Shown piece after piece: positions 5,724 to 12,074 of a stretch of 12,074 nt of DNA. The notes below the pieces were generated by a model that was not told the DNA's origin, made no database searches, and saw only the letters and a program-made list of their open reading frames with translations. Where the stretch lies: NCBI GenBank assembly GCA_025353985.1, contig JANXNT010000218.1, forward strand, positions 1 through 12,074. Direction: 5' to 3'. The translations under genes were made by a program, and so were the position numbers. Every line of letters begins with the position of its first letter. The stretch's first letter is position 1. This DNA is from Limnoglobus sp. (GTDB taxonomy: Bacteria; Planctomycetota; Planctomycetia; Gemmatales; Gemmataceae).

Positions 5724-7144
5724 CATTTCAGCATCAGCAGAACGCCGACGATGGCGGCGGCGAGCGCGGTGGCGATCATCACCCAGGGTAGCCACTTCGG
5801 CAGTTCGCGGGCGGGTACTGTGTTGCGTGCCGGCTTGGTTTTTGCGGGTCGTTCTCGCGGAACACGAGAGGGCGGTGGCTTCTCGGAGGTGATCGGCATG
5901 GCGGCAGGTGGGCGGGTCCGCTTCGATGGCGTTGGGTTTGGCACGGTTTGGCGCGCACTCAAGGTGTCTCGCGATTCCGTACTCGAACGGGTTGCGCTCG
6001 GTACGCTATTCGCGGCCACCGATGCAGGGTCGACGACCAGCACGCGGAACTCGGGGATCGCGCGCACCGGCTCGAACGGGCCAGCCTTGGTTCGACAGAC
6101 TAAAATCGCGTTCGGATCGCCCAGCGTTCCGGCTTTCAGGTTCTCCTGAATGCGCTCGGTCGTGCCCTTTACCGTCTTTTGCTGGCCGTCGGGTGTCTTG
6201 TAAACGAGGTACCAAATGTCCGCAACCGGCACGATTTCGGGCATCGGGATCGTCGGAGGCGTCTGGCTTTGCAACCGCGCCGACGAATGCGTCGTATCGG
6301 CGCGGTTCTTCCACGTTTGCCCCGTGAGATCTTCGATGAACTCGCGACAACTCGCCGGTCGTGCGGCGGGGTCGGCGCTCATTGCTCGCAAAATCGCGCG
6401 GTTGACGCGGTCGCCGAGTTTCGGGCATACCTGTTTTGGTGGTGGAAAATCGTTCTTGATCTTCTTCATCCAGCAATCGAGCGGACTGGTTTTCGTGAAC
6501 GGCACTTCGCCCGTTATCATCATGTACAATGTTGCGCCGAGGCTGTAGATATCGCAACGGACATCGGCATTTTTCGCGTTGCGGAACTGCTCGGGGGCCA
6601 TGAAGTGCGGCGTGCCGAGCCCGCGCCCCGTCTTCGTCAGGTTTAACTCGCCTTCGACGTCTTTCACCAACCCCATGTCGGTCAGCTTCGCGATGCCATC
6701 GAGCGTGACGAGGATATTGTCCGGCTTCACGTCGCGATGAATCAAGCCCTGTTTGTGGGCGCGATGCAGGCCGTCGCAGACTTGGCTAATGATGTGAATC
6801 GCAGCCGCTTCGGCGATGGCACCATCGCGTTCGACCCGTTGGCCAAGCGATTCGCCATCGACGAATTCCATCACGAGGAACGGCGATGTACCGGTCCCAC
6901 AATACTCGATCGCTTTGACGATGTTCGGATGGTCGAGGAGACTGGCGGCGCGGAATTCTTGCTCGAAACGCTTGAGCAGAATCGGGTTTTTGGCCGTTTC
7001 GGACGGGACGATTTTAATCGCGACGATGTCGCCGGTAATCAGACTGCGTGCTTTGTAGACTGCACCCATACCCCCCTCGGCAATCTTAGCCAAGAGATCG
7101 TAGTTGCCGACCTGTCGCGGTTGTGTAGAGGTGTCCGATGCCAT
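5723..7144 (-). CDS. Tail-anchored Ser/Thr protein kinase with GYF_2-like module
   Basis: This Hanks-type kinase phosphorylates Ser/Thr of unknown targets. The kinase domain covers about 15-275: glycine loop IAEGGMGAVY (21-30), lysine VAIK (K44), catalytic loop HRDVKPDN (136-143, D138), metal-binding DMG in place of DFG (156-158), GTPHFMAPEQ (177-186), and ARPAS (261-265). All catalytic residues are present, so it should be active. Residues 309-370 (WYLVYKTPDG, then PFEPVRAIPEF) resemble a GYF_2/DUF4339-type module often seen in planctomycete proteins; the match is by eye. A proline/arginine-rich linker (about 372-450) leads to one membrane helix (451-472) with one residue after it. The protein thus has no outside sensor domain and faces the cytoplasm. 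The start is the ATG at 7144; the ribosome binding site is weak. It lies 129 bp downstream of the ankyrin gene on the same strand. Confidence 0.93.
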   Translation of the reverse strand: MASDTSTQPRQVGNYDLLAKIAEGGMGAVYKARSLITGDIVAIKIVPSETAKNPILLKRFEQEFRAASLLDHPNIVKAIEYCGTGTSPFLVMEFVDGESLGQRVERDGAIAEAAAIHIISQVCDGLHRAHKQGLIHRDVKPDNILVTLDGIAKLTDMGLVKDVEGELNLTKTGRGLGTPHFMAPEQFRNAKNADVRCDIYSLGATLYMMITGEVPFTKTSPLDCWMKKIKNDFPPPKQVCPKLGDRVNRAILRAMSADPAARPASCREFIEDLTGQTWKNRADTTHSSARLQSQTPPTIPMPEIVPVADIWYLVYKTPDGQQKTVKGTTERIQENLKAGTLGDPNAILVCRTKAGPFEPVRAIPEFRVLVVDPASVAANSVPSATRSSTESRDTLSARQTVPNPTPSKRTRPPAAMPITSEKPPPSRVPRERPAKTKPARNTVPARELPKWLPWVMIATALAAAIVGVLLMLK

Positions 7145-7273
7145 GGGCTTTAAATGGCTCTAACCGGTAAAGGTTGTAGGTGGGCGGGTAATCGCACGAT
7201 CCTCTAAGTGTGGTTATAGTTCACAACTGGCCCGTTCGCGCACGAAAAGTTGCGAAAGTCGGTTCTCGTTCTG

Positions 7274-8032
7274 CTACCGTGCTGGCTTCGGCCAACATAA
7301 GAACAATTCGACGACCGAGTCCCATCCGAGTGCCTTTGCGAGTTGCAACGGGGTCTCTCCATTGTCGGCCAGCGCGTTCGGATCAGCACCATTCTCCAAC
7401 AAAACCTTGACAGTGGCCGTGCTGCCTGCCGATGCATCTTGGTGCAAAAGCGTCCAGCCGTTGTGCCCCTTTGCAGACACAAGCGAGTGATTTTTCGCAA
7501 TGTTATCCTTGAGCGACACGGCCATGTTCTCGCTCAAAAGTGAATGTTCCTGCTCTGCGACCATGCGAATCGTGTGCGGATCGCCGAAGTTCAGGCCCCA
7601 CGCCACGTCGTGATCGCTGCGTTCTTGCCTGCTCATTCGCGAACGCAGGAGGTTGACCGTAAACGCGCCGTAGACTTCGCCACCTATGGCGTACATCCAG
7701 TCGCTGATTTGGTCGATCCGGATGCGTGCCGAATCTCCTTCCTTCACCGATTTCAGCCAGTTCGGGGAGTTGCCCAGCACCCCACTCACAAACTCGCCAT
7801 CGAAATCGACCTCACCCAACCACATGTGTTCGACTTGCGGAGAGTCACCCGTCTTCTGCTCGCTGTCAGAGAAGGACGCTTTGACACAGGCCAGGTCCAA
7901 TGCCGGTATGATCCGCCGTCTGTCCCAGGCGATCTCACGCCAGAAGTAGCGGAACGTGCCGCGAGCCTTCTGGTAAGCCAACTGCATCAGCGGATCGCTA
8001 TTATCGGAAAGAAGCACCTTGCGTTCACTCAT
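7274..8032 (-). CDS. DUF2314 domain protein with C-terminal ankyrin repeats
   Basis: The biochemical role is unknown. The 252-residue protein has no signal peptide or membrane helix, so it is probably cytoplasmic. Residues 12-135 match the DUF2314 pattern: an N-terminal helix with ARGTFRYFWRE, then MWLGEVDFDGEFVSGVLGN (70-88), a KEGD turn (97-100), ISDWMYAIGGEVYGAFTVNLLR (109-130). A linker (SENMAVSLKDNIAKNHSLV) leads to about two ankyrin repeats: NGWTLLHQDASAGSTATVKVLLENGADPNA (191-220) and DNGETPLQLAKALGWDSVVELF (223-244). Ankyrin repeats bind proteins. The gene starts 51 bp after the LRR gene on the same strand, so the two are likely co-transcribed. An immunity or regulatory role is possible but nothing here proves it. 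Confidence 0.85.
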   Translation of the reverse strand: MSERKVLLSDNSDPLMQLAYQKARGTFRYFWREIAWDRRRIIPALDLACVKASFSDSEQKTGDSPQVEHMWLGEVDFDGEFVSGVLGNSPNWLKSVKEGDSARIRIDQISDWMYAIGGEVYGAFTVNLLRSRMSRQERSDHDVAWGLNFGDPHTIRMVAEQEHSLLSENMAVSLKDNIAKNHSLVSAKGHNGWTLLHQDASAGSTATVKVLLENGADPNALADNGETPLQLAKALGWDSVVELFLCWPKPAR

Positions 8033-8083
8033 CTCGCAACACCCTCTTTCGCGAACAACATCATTGAAAAAGTGGGTTCTGGG

Positions 8084-9973
8084 TCACACAAAGCGGTACG
8101 GCCGGCCCCAGTCAGGTCGCACGGCTTTCATCCGCTCCCCGACGTCGGCACCGAGTTCCTTGCATTCGTTGAAGCCGACTCGCTTCAGCGTCGGATGCTT
8201 GGTCAACGCTTGCCAATGCTCCTCGGTCAGGTTCGGGCAACCGTATATCAGCAACTCCGTCAGCGGCAATTGCTCGGCCAGTTTCACCAGGCATTCGCCA
8301 GTTAGGTTGCGAGCATAACCCAAGTGCAGCGTCGTCAGATTGCGGACTTTGGTCAAGCTCTCGTAGGCAGTCGCGGTGATCTTCGTATTGCAGCGCACGG
8401 ATAGTGATTCGAGCTTGGGAAACATACTGAGGCCGACGATGGTCTTGTCCGTCAACTTCGGGAGTTTTTCCAAGGAAAGCAATCGTAGACTCGTCAGGCC
8501 GGTTAGCTGCAGAATGCCGCGATCGCCGATCTTGTCCGCTTCGATGAGTTGCAGGGATTCGAGATTCCCGAGACCGGCGATGCGACCGAGTTGGGCATCG
8601 GTCAGTAGATGGAAGTCTTCGAGCTTGAGGTGCTTCAATCGCTGCATCGTACCGATTTGATCGAGCGTAGTATAGTACGGCCGATAGCGATAGGCGTAGA
8701 GGTTTAGCGTCGTCAACTGCGGCAACGCCTGCACGATCGCCATGCCCGCGGCGCTGAGAGATTGACAGTTTCTGACCTTCAATTCTTGCAACGAGGGAAT
8801 CGGTCCGATCGCCTGCAGCAGATCGAACGGCGGCGACGAAAACAGATACAGAGATTTGAGTTTCGTCAGCTTTTGCAGACATTTCCATCTCGCCTTAGGG
8901 ACGTGTTCGTAGCCTTGCAGCGTCAACGTGTCTAGCGTGCCGAGATTCCCCAAATCCTCGAAACCTGTTGTGATCGGTTTCGTATTACCGCCGGCCACGG
9001 AACTTTCCGCGAGGTAAAGCGAGCGGATCGCGGGCCAACGGCACATCGCCTTCATGCCAGCGTCGGTCATCTGCGCGTTGTGGATGTGACAGGACTTCAG
9101 CGCCGTCATCGCTCCGATCGCCTGTGCGGATACGTTGTCGATCTTGGCTTGCTCAATGACCACGTCGTCGAGTGCCGGGCACTCGCTGAGTACCTGAAAC
9201 GCCTGCGGTACATCGCAGAAGAGGCAGGAGATTTTCAGCTTCTTCAGGCTCGTCAGCCTCTTGAGGCTGCCCGCCTTTGCGGTGGCCTGCTCGGGCCACG
9301 AGAGTTCCAAAAGGGGGAGTGACTTCAGTTTTCCGAGTTCCGACCAGAACGATTCGCCGAGGAAGCCGTAGCTTGCCTGCAATTCCTGTAGGCCCGTGAG
9401 TTTGGAAAGCCCGGTCCAATCGAGTTGCTGTTTCTCGTGTTGGGGATGCACGACGACGACGACTCGAACTCCACCGATGTCGAAGAGATTTCCAAAAAGA
9501 AAACCGTGGTTCTCGTCACTCAGTCGGACGCCGAGTTCGTGGGCCTTAATTTGGCCGACGGCTTCCGTCACATCTTCGATCGGCCAACCCAGCAGGCGGA
9601 ACTGCGAGAACTGCGTGAATGCGTGGCGAACCACCACGAGCCAGCCCGTCGATTTTCCCGGCGAGTCGAGCCTCACCATCTCGACGGGCTTGAATTGCGC
9701 CAAGGCTTGGCCAAACTCCGCCTTGCCGATTGCGCCGCCGTGGGGCAGGCGGATCGTGCGGATGTTGCACGTCGTCGAGGCTTTCAACATTTCGGCCAGG
9801 TCGCCCGATTTCGTGGCGGCGTTGGCGGTCACGCGGTAATCGCGGCTGTCCGAGATCTTCAACTTGCCGGGCGTGGATTTGCACGGCTTCCAAATCACGT
9901 TATGCGTACTTCGCGATTCGCAACTTTCCCAGTCGGCCGCGAAAGGGAACGTGAACTCGATTGTGGTGGCCAT
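8084..9973 (-). CDS. Large cytoplasmic leucine-rich-repeat protein
   Basis: The function is unknown. This 629-residue protein is built mainly of leucine-rich repeats from about residue 188 to 605, in units near 24-26 residues of the type LxxLxxLxLxxC..LTDxxL, for example LTKLKSLYLFSS (369-380), LGNLESLQLIEADKIGD (468-484), LTSLRLLSLEKLPKLTD (493-509), LTELLIYGCPNLTEEHWQAL (571-590). Such repeats form a curved binding surface. Residues 1-185 are a different N-terminal region that I do not recognise. No signal peptide, membrane helix or catalytic motif is visible, which fits a cytoplasmic binding protein. The ATG at 9973 is preceded by a weak GGAA. The next gene downstream on the same strand is the ankyrin protein, 51 bp away. 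LRR proteins of this kind are common in planctomycetes with large genomes. Confidence 0.88.
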   Translation of the reverse strand: MATTIEFTFPFAADWESCESRSTHNVIWKPCKSTPGKLKISDSRDYRVTANAATKSGDLAEMLKASTTCNIRTIRLPHGGAIGKAEFGQALAQFKPVEMVRLDSPGKSTGWLVVVRHAFTQFSQFRLLGWPIEDVTEAVGQIKAHELGVRLSDENHGFLFGNLFDIGGVRVVVVVHPQHEKQQLDWTGLSKLTGLQELQASYGFLGESFWSELGKLKSLPLLELSWPEQATAKAGSLKRLTSLKKLKISCLFCDVPQAFQVLSECPALDDVVIEQAKIDNVSAQAIGAMTALKSCHIHNAQMTDAGMKAMCRWPAIRSLYLAESSVAGGNTKPITTGFEDLGNLGTLDTLTLQGYEHVPKARWKCLQKLTKLKSLYLFSSPPFDLLQAIGPIPSLQELKVRNCQSLSAAGMAIVQALPQLTTLNLYAYRYRPYYTTLDQIGTMQRLKHLKLEDFHLLTDAQLGRIAGLGNLESLQLIEADKIGDRGILQLTGLTSLRLLSLEKLPKLTDKTIVGLSMFPKLESLSVRCNTKITATAYESLTKVRNLTTLHLGYARNLTGECLVKLAEQLPLTELLIYGCPNLTEEHWQALTKHPTLKRVGFNECKELGADVGERMKAVRPDWGRPYRFV

Positions 9974-10108
9974 GACGGTGTTTCCAAGGTCGAGGTGTTT
10001 CGGTACTGTTGTACGAGTTCGATGGTGACGTAAGCACCATTCCGACGGGGGATCAAGTGCATATTCTGAGTGTATTTACTCCGCAGGCATAGTATCGCAT
10101 TCTCGAAC

Positions 10109-10114
10109 AGGAGG
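10109..10114 (+). promoter_or_regulatory. Strong ribosome binding site of the 10121 gene
   Basis: AGGAGG lies 6 bases before the ATG at 10121. It is the strongest Shine-Dalgarno in the window and rules out the upstream in-frame ATG at 10070, which has none. Confidence 0.85.
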
Positions 10115-10120
10115 TTCCCG

Positions 10121-10903
10121 ATGGCTGTTTTCCCCACGTGGCCGCGTCCGAACTTTGCACCCGGCGGCGACGATGCACTCGTCCGTTATGCGATCTTTGG
10201 CAAACTCGATTTGAGCGTGCCAATCGATCGGGACAAGTATCGTTCGGCCACGGTGCCGGACGGTTTGGAGTTGGTGCAATACGACCGCGACCGGCAACAG
10301 GCGGGGTTCCATCAGTACTTCAGTAGTCGCGGTTGGAAACTGGCGGCGGAGGAATCGCCGGAGATGGCATACGCCGCCGAAACTTCGCCGAACATGGCGG
10401 TACTTCGCGGCTTCGTCAAAGACCCCGCTACGCTCGACTACCTGCGCGATTGCATCGGAGTTGTCGCGTACTTGTTCGATCGCGGGGCCGTAACGGTCTT
10501 CGACCCGCAGACGTTCCACCTCTGGACGGCCGACGAATGGCGAAACGAACTCTTCGCCCCCGGCCATGCCGCCCCACACCGGCACATCCTCATTCTGCGT
10601 TCGCCAGAAGATCATCGCATCGGGAACACTGAGTGGATTCACACACGTGGGATGCGGAAGTTTGGCAGACCCGACCTCAGCGTTCGTGGCGTCGGGCCTT
10701 CATACCAATTGAAAGTGATTGAGTTATTAAATCTGTACATCGACTATCAAGCGCATGGCGGAGAGATACTCGCCGATGATGTGGTCACACTCGACGGCTT
10801 GCCCGCCGAAGGGACGTGTTACCCCAACCTCCAAGTCGATCATCCGGACTTTCATAACGCGCACGTCGAAATCATGTGGCCCGGCACCGGACTTTCCGGG
10901 TGA
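10121..10903 (+). CDS. Conserved-looking hypothetical protein (possible DUF4261 relative)
   Basis: I do not recognise this gene with certainty. The 260-residue product has no signal peptide and no membrane helix, so it should be cytoplasmic. Residues 93-145 (VLRGFVKDPATLDYLRDC, then VTVFDPQTFHLWTADEW) and 171-186 (EWIHTRGMRKFGRPDL) look like conserved blocks and recall DUF4261-type proteins; this is a guess by eye. Residues 195-211 form an amphipathic helix, followed by LPAEGTCYPN and DHPDFHNAHVEI near the C-terminus. No catalytic motif can be named. The start is set by AGGAGG. The gene is divergent from the LRR gene (147-bp shared spacer) and 127 bp upstream of the S41 protease, which has its own promoter candidate. 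Confidence 0.75.
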   Translation: MAVFPTWPRPNFAPGGDDALVRYAIFGKLDLSVPIDRDKYRSATVPDGLELVQYDRDRQQAGFHQYFSSRGWKLAAEESPEMAYAAETSPNMAVLRGFVKDPATLDYLRDCIGVVAYLFDRGAVTVFDPQTFHLWTADEWRNELFAPGHAAPHRHILILRSPEDHRIGNTEWIHTRGMRKFGRPDLSVRGVGPSYQLKVIELLNLYIDYQAHGGEILADDVVTLDGLPAEGTCYPNLQVDHPDFHNAHVEIMWPGTGLSG

Positions 10904-10933
10904 GGCGTGGCGTCACAATTCCGTAACGGATTG

Positions 10934-10963
10934 TTGACGGCGCTACCACTTTGCGAGTACATT
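10934..10963 (+). promoter_or_regulatory. Candidate sigma70-type promoter of the S41 protease gene
   Basis: TTGACG (10934-10939, 5/6 match to the -35 box) and TACATT (10958-10963, 4/6 match to the -10 box) are 18 bases apart and lie about 70 bases before the ATG at 11031. This is the best promoter match I found in the window. Confidence 0.45.
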
Positions 10964-11030
10964 CACAGCGACAGTCGCCACCCTCCCGACGACGATTCCT
11001 GGATCCGTACCGAGATCGTAGGGGTTCGTA

Positions 11031-12074
11031 ATGCACGTGAGATTCTCGTTATCGCTCATCGCGATTGGGGTTCTATCATCGTCGCTGTTTGCGGCACCCG
11101 ACAATATTTCTGCCAAGCCAAATGTCGTTGCCGATGCCACGACGCTGAGACAATCGGCGGACGCCGCCTACCGCGGCGGCTTGTGGGCGAGTGCGACATC
11201 GCAGTATTTGCGGGCGTATCTGGCGGGGGATCGTTCGGATTCGGTGAAGGATCGCATCGGCGAATGCCAACGTCTGGCTGCACAGCAAGCCCGACAGCGC
11301 GACCCCGCGTTTCAACAATTCGTCGTCGGCTTACCCGTTGCCGAGGCACTGAATCTTTACGCGGAAGCCGCCGAAAAGCTAAACGCGAATTACTTCGATA
11401 AAGATCGCGTCACCACCGCGCAACTCTTCGCACACGGTATCGAAGAGTTCGACCGTGCCATCGGCGACAAGGCGTTTCGCCGCGAGCAATTCGCAGGTGC
11501 GACCGACAGCCAAGTCCGTAGCTTTCGTAAGTGCGTTCGTGAACTCGGCGAGACGCGATTGCCGAAATCGGTACGCGAATTACGCACAGTTGCAATGGAA
11601 CTCACGCGCGCGGCACAAAGCGAACTCGGCTTCCTGAACCCGTCGGCGATTGTGCTGGAACTCCTCTGCGGAGCCTGTTCGGGGCTGGACAATTACACGC
11701 TGTACGTCACTCCGAGTATTGCCCAAAGTGCGCTCGCAACGGCGGCCACGGAACTGCCGACCGTTGTCGATATCGACATCGTGGCGGGAAAAGATGGTAT
11801 CGGCTACGTGCGGGTGACATCGTTTCAGGAGCAAACCGTCGGCGAACTCGACCGTGCGATTCAACGATTGAAAACGCGCGGCTTGCGTGCGCTGATTCTC
11901 GATTTGCGCGGCAACACCGGTGGCACGTTTACGGCCGGCATTCAGATGTCGCAACGTTTCGTGCCCGCCGGGATTCTTGCCACGACCCAAGGGCAATCGC
12001 CGGAGTTTGCGAATCGCGTGTTCTCCTCCGATAGTGGCATGTCCGCGTACGATTTTCCCGTAGTGATGCTCGTC
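11031..12074 (+). CDS. Secreted S41 (C-terminal processing) family peptidase, cut by window edge
   Basis: S41 peptidases are serine proteases with a Ser-Lys dyad that act in the periplasm. The visible 348 residues start with a signal peptide (MHVRFSLSLIAIG..., likely cut after A21). Residues 36-90 form helices that look like a TPR-like or helical N-terminal region. GLDNYTLYVTP (218-228) is the usual S41 entry motif (LDxYTxYxxP). The core begins at GIGYVRVTSF (256-265) and has the family signature LDLRGNTGG (290-298). The catalytic serine and lysine lie beyond base 12074. The gap between the entry motif and the core is only about 28 residues, so the PDZ domain usually inserted there is absent. 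The start has AGGGG 6 bases upstream. It is probably a separate transcription unit from the hypothetical gene before it. Confidence 0.88.
   Translation, partial: MHVRFSLSLIAIGVLSSSLFAAPDNISAKPNVVADATTLRQSADAAYRGGLWASATSQYLRAYLAGDRSDSVKDRIGECQRLAAQQARQRDPAFQQFVVGLPVAEALNLYAEAAEKLNANYFDKDRVTTAQLFAHGIEEFDRAIGDKAFRREQFAGATDSQVRSFRKCVRELGETRLPKSVRELRTVAMELTRAAQSELGFLNPSAIVLELLCGACSGLDNYTLYVTPSIAQSALATAATELPTVVDIDIVAGKDGIGYVRVTSFQEQTVGELDRAIQRLKTRGLRALILDLRGNTGGTFTAGIQMSQRFVPAGILATTQGQSPEFANRVFSSDSGMSAYDFPVVMLV

Noticed and set aside
7213..7218. TATAAC on the minus strand before the kinase gene as a -10 box
   Set aside because: No acceptable -35 box at 16-18 bases; the kinase may be read from the upstream LRR-ankyrin transcript.
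7544..8305. 253-codon plus-strand frame opposite the ankyrin and LRR genes
   Set aside because: The opposite strand encodes recognisable DUF2314/ankyrin and LRR sequence; this frame has no motif and spans two genes.
9977..10001. Direct repeat GGTGTTTC (9977-9984 and 9994-10001) before the LRR start
   Set aside because: Two 8-base copies 17 bases apart could be an operator, but they lie against the start codon, are few and short, and may be chance.
7274..10903. A new anti-phage or toxin-immunity system in the LRR/ankyrin/hypothetical region
   Set aside because: No nuclease, NTPase, protease, toxin or membrane-effector domain is seen in these genes; repeat proteins alone do not support it.

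Overview
The window looks like chromosomal DNA from a planctomycete, most likely near the Gemmataceae. I infer this from the mix of gene families, not from a marker search: a Hanks-type Ser/Thr kinase with a planctomycete-style C-terminal module, a long cytoplasmic leucine-rich-repeat protein, a DUF2314-plus-ankyrin protein, a GT87-type membrane protein and an S41 protease, next to a bacterial alpha operon. The DNA looks moderately GC-rich, and many genes have weak Shine-Dalgarno sequences.

Left third (1-2914, minus strand): the alpha ribosomal operon, transcribed rpmJ - rpsM - rpsK - rpsD - rpoA, with rpoA running off the left edge. The genes are intact and carry their expected motifs (zinc-type S4 and L36, the alpha-CTD arginine). 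The spacers of 124, 179 and 140 bp are unusually long. The rpsM-rpsK spacer is almost filled by an inverted-repeat element with a run of degenerate 7-bp repeats, and the rpsK-rpsD spacer holds a strong hairpin. The genes usually found upstream (secY, adk, map, infA) are absent; a divergent lpxA lies there instead.

Middle (3134-5565): lpxA (first acyltransferase of lipid A synthesis) overlaps a 10-or-so-helix GT87-like membrane protein by 11 bp, so the two are probably translationally coupled and both serve the envelope. Convergent to them is a small secreted lysine-rich protein whose intrinsic terminator lies inside the 3' end of the glycosyltransferase gene.

Right half (5723-12074): a minus-strand series, in transcription order LRR protein, DUF2314-ankyrin protein, then a tail-anchored Ser/Thr kinase. 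Divergent from it are a conserved-looking hypothetical protein with a very strong ribosome binding site and, after a good sigma70-like promoter, a secreted S41-family protease that appears to lack a PDZ domain and is cut by the right edge.

I see no CRISPR array, tRNA, rRNA, transposase or recognisable defence system. The most notable items are the repeat element inside the ribosomal operon, the altered active-site and ruler positions in LpxA, the kinase architecture, the PDZ-less S41 protein and the LRR/ankyrin pair. No spacer between genes exceeds 300 bases.
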